NCBI GenBank assembly: GCA_025980625.1
Contig: JAICXG010000035.1
Coordinates: 1 to 16,509 of the forward strand
Source: Chthoniobacterales bacterium
GTDB lineage: Bacteria; Verrucomicrobiota; Verrucomicrobiia; Chthoniobacterales; UBA10450
Length of the DNA stretch: 16,509 nt
Direction: 5' to 3'
Position numbers and translations under genes: made by a program. The notes below the pieces were generated by a model. That model was not told the DNA's origin. It was given only the letters and a program-made list of their open reading frames with translations, and ran no database searches. Below are positions 6,807 through 14,568 of this stretch, one piece after another. The stretch's first letter is position 1, and each line of letters opens with the position of its first letter.

Positions 6807-7865
6807 ATGAAAAAGATCGGAATCCTTTACGGCCAGGAACACAGCTTTCCGCCCGCCTTTGTCGAGCGGGTGAACGAGAAAGCCGGCGGTCGCGACATCC
6901 TCGCCGAGCCCGTGCGGATCGACAAAGTCGCGCAGGGTGAGTCGACGGGTTACGACGTGGTGATTGATCGCATCTCGCAGGATGTGCCCTTTTATCGAGC
7001 CTGGCTGAAGAACGAGGCGCTGACCGGATGCGCGGTCGTCAACAATCCCTTTTGGTGGAGCGCCGACGAAAAATTTTTCAACAACGCGCTCGCCACGAAG
7101 ATTGATGTCGCCGTTCCGAAAACCGTGCTCCTTCCTTCGCACGCGCTGCCGCCCGATACGAGCGATCAGTCCTTTCGCAATCTTGCCTACCCGCTCGATT
7201 GGGAGTCGATCTTCGCCTATGTGGGTTGGCCGGCGTTCTTCAAACCTTTCGCCGGGGGCGGCTGGAAAAATGTCTATCGGCTGCACAATCCGGAGGAATT
7301 TTTTCGCGCCTACGACGAGACGGGGCAGCTCGTCATGATGCTGCAGGAGGAAGTGAAGTTTGAGATGTACTTCCGTTGCTATTGCATCGATCAGCGTCAC
7401 GTGAAGGTCATGAATTACGAGCCGCGCCATCCCTATCACTTGCGCTACGTGACCGATTGGAAGGCGCCCAAACCCATCCTCGAAGCGGTCGAGTGGGGCG
7501 TGCTTCAGTTGAATCAATATCTCGGTTATGATCTGAACACGGTCGAGTTTGCGATCCGCGACGGCGTGCCGGTGGCGATCGATTTTTGCAATCCGGCTCC
7601 CGACGCGGAGCGAGCCAGCGTCGGCGAAGAGAATTTCCAATGGGTGTTGGAAGCGGTCTCCGAGATGGCAATTCGCAAGGCGCGCGAGCACGTCGCGGGT
7701 CGCGACAACCTCAGCTGGGGCAAGTTCGTGCAGGCCGCCGCGACGCAACGTTCGCTCGATGAGATGAAGAAGGCTGCGATCGGCGAACCGCCGGCCTACT
7801 CGGCGGAAGGCGGAGAACGACCCGACCGTCCGGGCGCGGAGGATCGGGTGGTGCATGAAGTCTGA
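6807..7865 (+). CDS. ATP-grasp family enzyme, substrate unknown
   Basis: A 352-residue protein that looks like an ATP-grasp ligase. Family-like elements are GWPAFFKPFAGGGWKNVYRL (K146 with the glycine-rich lid), VMMLQEEVKFEMYFRCYCID (hinge and nucleotide pocket), and NTVEFAIRDGVPVAIDFCNP, where E247, D259 and N262 sit where magnesium-binding residues of RimK/glutathione-synthetase-like enzymes are expected. The N-terminal part, MKKIGILYGQEHSFPPAFVE, resembles a pre-ATP-grasp Rossmann-like domain. The last 40 residues are polar and look disordered. Such enzymes join a carboxylate to an amine using ATP; the partners cannot be read from the sequence. The start is ATG 6807 with no ribosome-binding site. 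The 93-base gap before it shows nothing notable. It precedes sucB by 59 bases, and a functional link is not established. It contains no GCCTAACGA copy. Confidence 0.75.
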   Translation: MKKIGILYGQEHSFPPAFVERVNEKAGGRDILAEPVRIDKVAQGESTGYDVVIDRISQDVPFYRAWLKNEALTGCAVVNNPFWWSADEKFFNNALATKIDVAVPKTVLLPSHALPPDTSDQSFRNLAYPLDWESIFAYVGWPAFFKPFAGGGWKNVYRLHNPEEFFRAYDETGQLVMMLQEEVKFEMYFRCYCIDQRHVKVMNYEPRHPYHLRYVTDWKAPKPILEAVEWGVLQLNQYLGYDLNTVEFAIRDGVPVAIDFCNPAPDAERASVGEENFQWVLEAVSEMAIRKAREHVAGRDNLSWGKFVQAAATQRSLDEMKKAAIGEPPAYSAEGGERPDRPGAEDRVVHEV

Positions 7866-7924
7866 GCGATGCGCTGACAAAATTTTTCGACCGCGCGAGA
7901 GTCTTCGGTCTAAGTTGAGGCGGC

Positions 7925-9169
7925 ATGAGCATTGAAGTGAAGATTCCGCCGGTCGGCGAATCGATCGAGAGCGGCGTCGTCTCCGTCTGGCACAAAAGAT
8001 CGGGCGACTTCGTCGAGGCGGGCGAGCCTCTATTCACCCTCGAGACCGACAAAGTTTCGAGCGAGATCACGGCCGAGAAAGCCGGCGTGCTCGAGACCAA
8101 AGTAGATGAAGGCCAGGAAGTGAAAATCGGCGAAGTCGTGGCCTTGATCGATGACACCGCGACTGCTCCGGCGAAGAAAAAAGCGGCCGCGTCTGAGAAA
8201 GCGGCAGAAGCGGAGAAAAAGCCGGTCGCAAAACGATCGCCGAACGCCGAGGTCCTTTCTCCCGCGGTCAAACGCCTCACGACCGAGGAGAAGCTGGACA
8301 CGGCGAAAATAACCGGCACCGGGAAGGGCGGTCGCCTAACGAAAAGCGACGTTCTTACTCATCTCCAATCCCGGGCTGAACCAGACCGCGTCGCAGAGGC
8401 CGCGACTGACGACCAGGAGAAGCCGCGCAATCGCCGCGAGAAACCCGCGGAAGCGCCCGCAGCTGAGGAAGGGCGGTTCACTCGCAAGAAAATGTCGCCC
8501 CTGCGCCGCAAGATCGCGGCCCAGCTCGTCATGTCGCAACAGAGCACGGCCACGCTCACGACTTTCAATGAGTGCGACATGAGGGAGGTGATGGCGCTGC
8601 GCAAAAAGGTGCAGGAAAAATTTCAGGTCGATCACGGCATCAAGCTCGGCTTCATGTCGTTCTTCATCAAAGCCGCGGTCGAAGCGCTCAAGGCTGTGCC
8701 TGCGCTCAACGGCCGCATCGAAGGCGACGATTTTATCTCCAATCACTTCTACGACATTGGCATTGCGGTCGGGACGGAGCGCGGCCTTGTCGTCCCGGTC
8801 ATGCGTGAAGCGGATAAGAAAAGCTTCGCCGAACTGGAGCGCGCGATCGCCGATTTCGCCGGCCGTGCGCGCGAAGGCAAAATCAAGATCGAAGATCTCC
8901 AGGGCGGCACCTTCACGATCTCCAACGGCGGCGTTTACGGCTCGCTCATGGGCACGCCAATTCTCAATCCGCCGCAGAGCGGGATTCTTGGGATGCATGC
9001 AATCAAAGAGCGGCCCGTGGCGGTCAAGGGCGAGGTTGTCGTTAGGCCGATGATGTATCTCGCGCTCAGCTACGATCACCGCGCGGTCGACGGGAAGGAA
9101 GCCGTCACCTTTCTGGTCAAGATAAAGGAATCAATCGAGAATCCGACCGCGCTTCTGCTCGAATCTTAG
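7925..9169 (+). CDS. sucB: Dihydrolipoyllysine succinyltransferase, E2 of 2-oxoglutarate dehydrogenase
   Basis: E2 forms the core of the 2-oxoglutarate dehydrogenase complex and passes the succinyl group from lipoate to coenzyme A in the TCA cycle. Domain order in 414 residues: one lipoyl domain (1-76) with the lipoylated K43 in LETDKVSSEI; an Ala/Lys/Glu-rich linker; a peripheral-subunit-binding domain around LSPAVKRLTTEEKLDTAKI followed by GTGKGGRLTKSDV; a second polar linker; and the catalytic domain with TTFNECDM and the active-site LSYDHRAVDGKEA (H385, D389). The FNE-type motif favours the succinyl- over the acetyltransferase. ATG 7925 has GAGG 4 bases upstream. The lpd gene follows after 32 bases; sucA is absent. 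The 9-mer sits inside the conserved GGRLTK (8334) and VVRPMMY (9039) stretches, using CTA and AGG codons. Confidence 0.93.
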   Translation: MSIEVKIPPVGESIESGVVSVWHKRSGDFVEAGEPLFTLETDKVSSEITAEKAGVLETKVDEGQEVKIGEVVALIDDTATAPAKKKAAASEKAAEAEKKPVAKRSPNAEVLSPAVKRLTTEEKLDTAKITGTGKGGRLTKSDVLTHLQSRAEPDRVAEAATDDQEKPRNRREKPAEAPAAEEGRFTRKKMSPLRRKIAAQLVMSQQSTATLTTFNECDMREVMALRKKVQEKFQVDHGIKLGFMSFFIKAAVEALKAVPALNGRIEGDDFISNHFYDIGIAVGTERGLVVPVMREADKKSFAELERAIADFAGRAREGKIKIEDLQGGTFTISNGGVYGSLMGTPILNPPQSGILGMHAIKERPVAVKGEVVVRPMMYLALSYDHRAVDGKEAVTFLVKIKESIENPTALLLES

Positions 9170-9201
9170 GCAAGGCTCCCGCCAATTCCATTCGCCGCAA
9201 T

Positions 9202-10608
9202 ATGGACAAATTTGACGTCGTCATCATCGGCTCCGGCCCGGGCGGTTATGTGGCCGCGATCCGTTCCGCGCAGCTCGGACTCAAGACCGCGATCATTGAA
9301 AAAGACCCCGAGCTTGGCGGCACCTGCCTGAACGTCGGCTGCATCCCGAGCAAGGCGCTGCTCGCCTCGAGCGACCATTTCACCTTCGCAAAAAAGGAGG
9401 CCGCCAAACACGGCATCGTCCTCGACAAAATTCGCCTCGATCTCGGGACGATGCTGACGCGCAAAGACAAGGTCGTGAAAACGCTCACCGGCGGAGTCCG
9501 CGCCCTCATGAAAGGCAACAAGGTCACCGTCTTCACCGGACTCGGTAGCATCAGCGAGCCGGGCAAAGTGCGGATTCAGCCTAACGACGGCTCGCCTAAC
9601 GAAATCGCCGCCGACCACATCGTGATCGCGACCGGCAGCGTGCCGGTCAATCTCCCGAACATGGCCTTCGACGGCAACACGATCGTGAGCAGCACGGAAG
9701 CGCTCTGCTTCGACCAAGTTCCGGCAAAATTTCTCGTGATCGGCGCGGGCGCGATCGGGCTCGAGCTCGGCTCGGTTTGGAACCGGCTCGGCTCCGAGGT
9801 GACGGTGCTCGAATTTCTCCCACGGATCGCCGTCGGCTTCGACCTCGAAATGTCCAACCTGCTCCAGCGTTCGCTCACCGCGCAGGGGATGAAGTTTCAC
9901 CTCGAAACCAAAGTCGGCTCGGTCAAAGTGACGAACGGCCGCGCCGTCGCGACCGCGACCAAAGGCGGCGAAGAGCTGAAGTTTGAAGCTGACAAGGTCC
10001 TCGTCTCCGTGGGCCGGCGCGCCTTTGCCGAAGGAGTCGGCGCGGACAAGCTCGGCGTCGCGATGGACGAGCGCGGACGGATCAAAGTCGACGAAAATTT
10101 CCGAACGAATATTCCTGGCATTTATGCAATCGGCGACGTGATCGCCGGCCCGATGCTGGCGCACAAGGCTGAGGAGGAAGGTATCGCCTGTGTCGAGCTG
10201 ATTGCGGGAAAAGCCGGGCACGTGAACTACGAAGTCATCCCAGGCATCATTTACACCAACCCGGAACTCGCGGGCGTGGGGCTGACCGAAGAGCAGGCGA
10301 AAGAAGAGAGCCGCAAGGTGCGCATCGGCAAGTTTCCTTTTCGCGCCAACGGTCGCGCCCTCGCAAACGAAGACGTCGAAGGCTGGGTTAAGTTCATCGC
10401 CGACGGGGAAACCGATCGCATCCTCGGCGCCTCGGTTCTCAACCACGCCGCCTCCGAGCTCATTGCCGAGATCGTGGCGGTGATGGAATTCGGCGGGAGC
10501 AGCGAGGATCTTGGCCGCACCGTGCACGCCCACCCGACCTTGAGCGAGGCGGTCAAGGAAGCCGCACTCGCGGTCGAGAAGCGCGCCATCCACATTGGGA
10601 ATCGCTGA
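9202..10608 (+). CDS. lpdA: Dihydrolipoyl dehydrogenase (E3)
   Basis: This flavoprotein reoxidises dihydrolipoamide on the E2 core and passes electrons to NAD+. At 468 residues it is standard size. Visible motifs are the FAD-binding IIGSGPGGYVAAI (residues 8-20), the redox disulphide C42/C47 in GGTCLNVGCIPSKALL, the NAD-binding VIGAGAIGLELGSVWNRLG, the second FAD contact GIYAIGDVIAGPMLAHKAEEE, and the C-terminal catalytic pair H444/E449 in HAHPTLSEAVKEA. The start is ATG 9202, with no clear ribosome-binding site. It follows sucB closely, as expected for a shared operon. Two GCCTAACGA copies 15 bases apart (9579 and 9594) encode Gln-Pro-Asn-Asp-Gly-Ser-Pro-Asn-Glu in a surface loop before the conserved HIVIATGS. 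The long antisense open frame over this gene is a codon-bias shadow. Confidence 0.95.
   Translation: MDKFDVVIIGSGPGGYVAAIRSAQLGLKTAIIEKDPELGGTCLNVGCIPSKALLASSDHFTFAKKEAAKHGIVLDKIRLDLGTMLTRKDKVVKTLTGGVRALMKGNKVTVFTGLGSISEPGKVRIQPNDGSPNEIAADHIVIATGSVPVNLPNMAFDGNTIVSSTEALCFDQVPAKFLVIGAGAIGLELGSVWNRLGSEVTVLEFLPRIAVGFDLEMSNLLQRSLTAQGMKFHLETKVGSVKVTNGRAVATATKGGEELKFEADKVLVSVGRRAFAEGVGADKLGVAMDERGRIKVDENFRTNIPGIYAIGDVIAGPMLAHKAEEEGIACVELIAGKAGHVNYEVIPGIIYTNPELAGVGLTEEQAKEESRKVRIGKFPFRANGRALANEDVEGWVKFIADGETDRILGASVLNHAASELIAEIVAVMEFGGSSEDLGRTVHAHPTLSEAVKEAALAVEKRAIHIGNR
9579..9602 (+). repeat. Two direct copies of GCCTAACGA inside lpdA
   Basis: Copies at 9579-9587 and 9594-9602 lie 15 bases apart start to start, so both fall in the same reading frame and encode Pro-Asn-Asp and Pro-Asn-Glu. 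This is the densest cluster in the window. It lies in a region of dihydrolipoyl dehydrogenases that varies in length. Confidence 0.9.
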
Positions 10609-10612
10609 CCCG

Positions 10613-10627
10613 ATGCCTAACGACGAG
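10613..10627 (+). repeat. Non-coding copy of the 9-mer in a 15-base repeat shared with the folB start
   Basis: ATGCCTAACGACGAG at 10613-10627 is identical to 3814-3828. It lies in the 74-base convergent gap between lpdA and midA, the only clearly non-coding exact copy of the 9-mer. An open frame starting here continues antisense to midA and is not credible as a gene. I see no convincing terminator in the gap. Confidence 0.8.
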
Positions 10628-10682
10628 TCGGCTGACCGCGGCGATGCTGCTCGCGCATTTCTTCGTTTTCGACCCGCGCTGG

Positions 10683-11837
10683 CTAGGATTGCACGGCCGC
10701 CGGCTGCGGCGCCAGACCGAGTTGCGCCCGCGGCTCGCGAGCGAAGCGGAACCCGCCTAACGACGCGCCAGACGGAAACTTTTTCGTCAGCCCCAGAAAT
10801 TGAAACCGCGTCCCAAGAAATTCCGGATGAATCAGCGTCTGTAAGGCCTGCGGCTTTTCGCCGATCGAAGCCAGCTCGGGACGGCTCGCGAGCAGCCCAG
10901 TGAGAAAATGATGCTGGTCCGTAAAACCGGCGATCGTCAGGCCGCATTCCTCCGCCCGCTCGGCGAGGCTCGTCCATTCGACGTGTGTCGTGAGGTCACT
11001 TTCTCCCACCTCCTCGAGCGGTGAATTGAGCAGTCGATGCTTGGCGTAAGACTGGAGAGTTCCGGTGCGGCGGCTCGGCGCATAATAGTCGGCACGGCTG
11101 AAACCGTAATCGCCGATCAAAACCACCCCGCACTCGAGCTTGCGCGCGAGCGACTTGATCCACTCGACCGCGGCCAGATTCACTTCGGTTTCGTAGCCAT
11201 CCACTCGCGAGACTGGAATCGTCGTTAGGCGAGCGCGTAATTCGGAATTCGAGATTGGACGACGAACCAGGGTAAAGCCGCACGAGGTTCGCTCGACGCA
11301 TCGCTCCAGCCATCCATCTTCAGCCGAAACGATCAGCCGCACCGGCATCGCATCGATCAGTTCATTTGAAAAATGAATACCCGAGAAGGTTGGCATCTCC
11401 TCGAGCGACTCCGCCCATTCGACTTGGCCCGCGAACTGGCGGAGCACTCCTTCCTGGCGCCGGCGCAAAACCGGAAACGGCTCAACAATCCGGTAGCGCA
11501 CGGCCGCAAACAATTGCGGAGCGTGCGCGCGCAGCGCCTCCAGCACATCGCTCGCGAATTCGCCGTGATGCGCCCCCTGCTCGACAATCACGAACTCATC
11601 AGGCCGGCGCAGCCTCTCCCAGATCTCGCTAAACTGCGCCGCGAGCAATCGGCCGAAGATCGGCCCGACGCTCACGCTCGTGAAATAGTCGCCGCGCCTT
11701 CCAATCGTGCATCGGCCCGAGCTGTAATAGCCGTGCCCGGGATGATAGAGCGCCTGCTCCATGAAACGAGCGAAGGAGATCGGCCCCTCGCGGCGAATCT
11801 CGTCGCGGATGCTTGAGATGAGCGAATCGTTGGCCAC
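10683..11837 (-). CDS. SAM-dependent methyltransferase, MidA/NDUFAF7 family
   Basis: A 384-residue member of the MidA/NDUFAF7 (formerly DUF185) family. The mitochondrial member methylates an arginine of the complex I 49-kDa subunit during assembly; bacterial substrates are mostly unknown. The diagnostic N-terminal run is clear: SFARFMEQALYHPGHGYYSS then GRRGDYFTSVSVGPIFGRLL. The SAM-binding glycine loop is VIVEQGAHHGEFASDVLEAL (from residue 83), somewhat divergent from the usual GxGxG. Next come HFSNELIDAMPVRL and LIGDYGFSRADYY, both family features. The start is GTG 11837 with GAGG 6 bases upstream. It converges on lpdA across 74 bases and diverges from the penicillin-binding protein gene. 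Copies of the 9-mer encode Ser-Leu-Gly (10755) and Leu-Thr-Thr (11222). Confidence 0.88.
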   Translation of the reverse strand: MANDSLISSIRDEIRREGPISFARFMEQALYHPGHGYYSSGRCTIGRRGDYFTSVSVGPIFGRLLAAQFSEIWERLRRPDEFVIVEQGAHHGEFASDVLEALRAHAPQLFAAVRYRIVEPFPVLRRRQEGVLRQFAGQVEWAESLEEMPTFSGIHFSNELIDAMPVRLIVSAEDGWLERCVERTSCGFTLVRRPISNSELRARLTTIPVSRVDGYETEVNLAAVEWIKSLARKLECGVVLIGDYGFSRADYYAPSRRTGTLQSYAKHRLLNSPLEEVGESDLTTHVEWTSLAERAEECGLTIAGFTDQHHFLTGLLASRPELASIGEKPQALQTLIHPEFLGTRFQFLGLTKKFPSGASLGGFRFAREPRAQLGLAPQPAAVQS

Positions 11838-12005
11838 GGTGAACCTCGAAGCGTTAGAGAACTAAAGCGAACCTAAGCAAAAGAGCTACGCGCAGCGCCG
11901 CTTCAACTCTTTAACTCTTCCACGCTTCCGCGTTTGGCATTTGCTAAATTTTGCCACTAAGTTGCGCGCGACTTCGATTTGCCGGGCCCGCGCCCGCCAC
12001 GCCGC
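11838..12005. promoter_or_regulatory. Divergent intergenic region, midA / penicillin-binding protein
   Basis: This gap of about 168 bases is relatively AT-rich over 11850-11960 and must contain promoters in both directions. I could not assign -35/-10 boxes with confidence. There is no copy of GCCTAACGA and no strong hairpin. Confidence 0.45.
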
Positions 12006-14531
12006 ATGCCAGTTGATTACTACACGCCGACCGAGTTTGCGCGCGACGAGCGCGCCTGGTACGCGCGACCCTGGTTTTACCTTCCCGTCGCGCTCGTTCT
12101 CGTTGTTCTCATCGCGGGCCTGATCGGGTTTATTCCGATGGCCGCGAGCTTGCAAGAACAGGCCGCGACTTACGATCTCTCGCGCCTCGAGCAGATGGAA
12201 TCGGCCAGCGTCATTCTCGATCGCAACGACAAGATCTTTGGCCAGATCTACGTCGAGAATCGCGAGACCGTTCCCTATGACCAGCTCCCGACCAATCTGG
12301 TCAACGCCATTATCTCGACCGAGGACAACAAGTTTTATCAGCACCACGGTTACGACTTGTTAGGCATCATGCGGGCCGCGATCAAAAACATGCTCGCCGG
12401 CCATGTTCGCCAGGGCGGCAGCACGGTCACGCAGCAACTGGCGCGCAACAGTTTCGAGCTCAAAGGCAAAACCTTTCGCCGCAAACTGCTCGAGATGTTC
12501 CTCGCCCGCCGGATCGAGGATCGTTTCTCGAAGCAGAAAATCATGGAGCTGTATCTGAACCGAATCTATTTCGGCGGCGGGCTCTATGGCGCGGAGGCGG
12601 CGGCGCGGGGATATTTCGACAAACCGGCGCGCGCCATGACGCTCGCCGAGTGCGCCACGCTCGCCGGCTTGATCAGGAGTCCGAATAATCTGTCCCCGTG
12701 GACGAATGCGGAGGCTTCGCGGGAGGCGCGCAACTTCGTTCTCAGCCGAATGCGCGAACTCGGGTTCATCAGCGAGACGCAATCGGAGCAGGCCGCGGCC
12801 GAGCCGCTTGTGGTCGGCAACCGGCAAAACGCGCGCGGCCAGAATTACGCGATCGATTACATCCGCCAGCAGGTGATCGCCGCGGTCGGCTGGGATCGCG
12901 CGATGAGCGACGGCTTTCGCATTCACACCACGATCGATGCCGGCCTGCAAAACGTCGCGGAAAAATCGCTCCGCGCTCAACTCGAAGCAGCCGAGCGCAC
13001 ACCGGATTACCATCATCAGACCTACAACGACTACGTCGCCTTACTGAAGGCGCGGAATTCGCCTAACGAGAAGGCGCCGGCACCCGAATACCTCCAGGGC
13101 GCGGTCATCGCGCTCGATAACAAAAGCGGCGGCATTCTCGCCCTCGTCGGCGGGCGCGATTTCGAGCATAACGAATACGACCGCGCCTTACAGGCCCGGC
13201 GTCCGCCCGGGACGGCAATGCTGCCCTTCGTTTACGCGGCCGCTTTCGAGAAGGGAGTTTTTCCCGGTTCGTTAGTCGAGGATTCGGCGCTCGACAATCG
13301 CACCGTCATGATCGGTGGCACGACCGGCATTCTCGGCGAATGGGGACCGGAAAACGCGAATAATCGTTACGAAGGCCAGATCACCGCCCGCGAAGCGCTC
13401 GCCAAATCGAAGAACGGGTCGGCCGTTCGCATCGGCACGACCGCCGGTCTGGACAGCGTCATGAAAGTGGCGCACGAAGCTGGCATTGAAAGCAAGCTGC
13501 GGCCGTATCCCGCGACTTTTCTCGGCAGCAGCGAGATCACGCTCGCGGAGTTGGCGCTCGCCTACACAATTTTCCCTAACGAAGGCTGGCGACCGGAGCC
13601 GCCCCACATCCTCGACCGGATCGAAGACAAACAAGGCGACATCGTCTGGAAACGCGAGCGCGCTCGCCGGCGCACACCAGTGGTACAGCCAGAGATCGCG
13701 TATGAAGTGACTTCCTGCCTGACCGATGCGCTCACCAAAGGCACCGGCCACCTCGCCTATGATCGGTACGGATTGGAAAAATTTCCCGCTGCCGGCAAGA
13801 GCGGCACCGCCTACGATTTCACCGACGCGCTCTTCGTCGGCTACGATTCGCAGCTCACCTGCGCAGTTTGGGCGGGCTTCGATAAGCCGCAGAAAATTTA
13901 TCGCGGCGCTTTTGGCAGCGTTATCGCCCTCCCGGTCTGGGTCGATCTCATGAATGCGTCGATCGCAAAATACCCGCCGCACGATTTCCCTGTCCCAGCC
14001 GGTGTGCACACAGTCGAGATCTGTTCGAAGTCCGGATTGCTCGCGACCGACAAATGCTACGAAGATGTTCCGAGCGCAGGCGGCACTGCCGTCCGGCGGC
14101 GGACCACCTACCGCGAGTTTGCGACCGACAAGCAGATGCCACGCGACGCGTGCGACGTCCATGGCCACTCCGTCCGCACCCAGCTGGTGAAAAAATTTGA
14201 GGAGAGCCAATGGCCACGCGCGGCCCTCGCGATCGACACCGATCAGGTCGCGCCCGTGCCGGTGCAGGGGCCGACGCTGATTGCGAAGGATGATCCCTAC
14301 GGCGCAGTCGGATCCACTTACAAGCCGAAGGCGGTCGCAAAGCAGGAGAGCACGGCGGCGCCTTTCGATCCCGCCAAGCAGGTGAAGCGTGCGCTCCCGG
14401 TCATCAGCGCACCTGATGGTCCGGTCGAGGTCCGCCGGGCCGAGCCGGTGCGGCCGATCGACGAAGCCCGGCCCGAGCCGCTTTTGCAAAACACCCCGCC
14501 GGCTCCGCTTGATTTTGGCGACGACCACTGA
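12006..14531 (+). CDS. Class A penicillin-binding protein (PBP1-type) with degenerate transpeptidase active site
   Basis: An 841-residue inner-membrane protein. Residues about 22-47 are the single membrane anchor. The GT51 glycosyltransferase domain, which polymerises lipid II, is intact: STEDNKFYQHHGYD with catalytic E106, GGSTVTQQLARN, and KIMELYLNRIYFGGGLYG. The transpeptidase domain keeps SKN (468-470) and KSGT (598-601) at normal spacing, but the SxxK catalytic motif is replaced: where PGSxFKPFVYAA is expected the sequence reads PGTAMLPFVYAA (T403-A-M-L406). It therefore lacks both the acyl-accepting serine and the base lysine, and probably cannot cross-link peptides or bind penicillin normally. 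A proline/charge-rich tail of roughly 100 residues ends the protein. The start chosen is ATG 12006; TTG 11979 would add 9 residues. Neither has a ribosome-binding site. Copies of the 9-mer family lie at 13061 and 13574. Confidence 0.9.
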   Translation: MPVDYYTPTEFARDERAWYARPWFYLPVALVLVVLIAGLIGFIPMAASLQEQAATYDLSRLEQMESASVILDRNDKIFGQIYVENRETVPYDQLPTNLVNAIISTEDNKFYQHHGYDLLGIMRAAIKNMLAGHVRQGGSTVTQQLARNSFELKGKTFRRKLLEMFLARRIEDRFSKQKIMELYLNRIYFGGGLYGAEAAARGYFDKPARAMTLAECATLAGLIRSPNNLSPWTNAEASREARNFVLSRMRELGFISETQSEQAAAEPLVVGNRQNARGQNYAIDYIRQQVIAAVGWDRAMSDGFRIHTTIDAGLQNVAEKSLRAQLEAAERTPDYHHQTYNDYVALLKARNSPNEKAPAPEYLQGAVIALDNKSGGILALVGGRDFEHNEYDRALQARRPPGTAMLPFVYAAAFEKGVFPGSLVEDSALDNRTVMIGGTTGILGEWGPENANNRYEGQITAREALAKSKNGSAVRIGTTAGLDSVMKVAHEAGIESKLRPYPATFLGSSEITLAELALAYTIFPNEGWRPEPPHILDRIEDKQGDIVWKRERARRRTPVVQPEIAYEVTSCLTDALTKGTGHLAYDRYGLEKFPAAGKSGTAYDFTDALFVGYDSQLTCAVWAGFDKPQKIYRGAFGSVIALPVWVDLMNASIAKYPPHDFPVPAGVHTVEICSKSGLLATDKCYEDVPSAGGTAVRRRTTYREFATDKQMPRDACDVHGHSVRTQLVKKFEESQWPRAALAIDTDQVAPVPVQGPTLIAKDDPYGAVGSTYKPKAVAKQESTAAPFDPAKQVKRALPVISAPDGPVEVRRAEPVRPIDEARPEPLLQNTPPAPLDFGDDH
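13056..13074 (+). repeat. 19-base repeat copy A (extended 9-mer) in the penicillin-binding protein gene
   Basis: AATTCGCCTAACGAGAAGG occurs here and again at 14614-14632 in the next gene, in the same reading frame; both encode Asn-Ser-Pro-Asn-Glu-Lys. The identity runs well beyond the 9-base core. Confidence 0.9.
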
Positions 14532-14568
14532 GCGCGGGGAGTGCGCCGGCAATTTCCGTCTTACGGTT

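Noticed and set aside
6765..7880. 371-residue reverse open frame
   Set aside because: Antisense shadow of the ATP-grasp gene; composition rich in Arg/His without motifs.
10595..10903. 102-residue forward open frame containing the 15-base ATGCCTAACGACGAG repeat
   Set aside because: It overlaps the lpdA end and runs antisense into midA; low-complexity Ala/Arg composition and no motifs.
9166..10977. 603-residue reverse open frame
   Set aside because: It is antisense to lpdA and crosses into the 3' part of midA in another frame; no motifs, while lpdA is unmistakable.
11979..12005. TTG start adding 9 residues to the penicillin-binding protein
   Set aside because: ATG 12006 is available and the extra residues are Pro/Arg-rich without support; not fully excluded.
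13272..14552. 426-residue reverse open frame
   Set aside because: Antisense to the transpeptidase part of the penicillin-binding protein; no family features.
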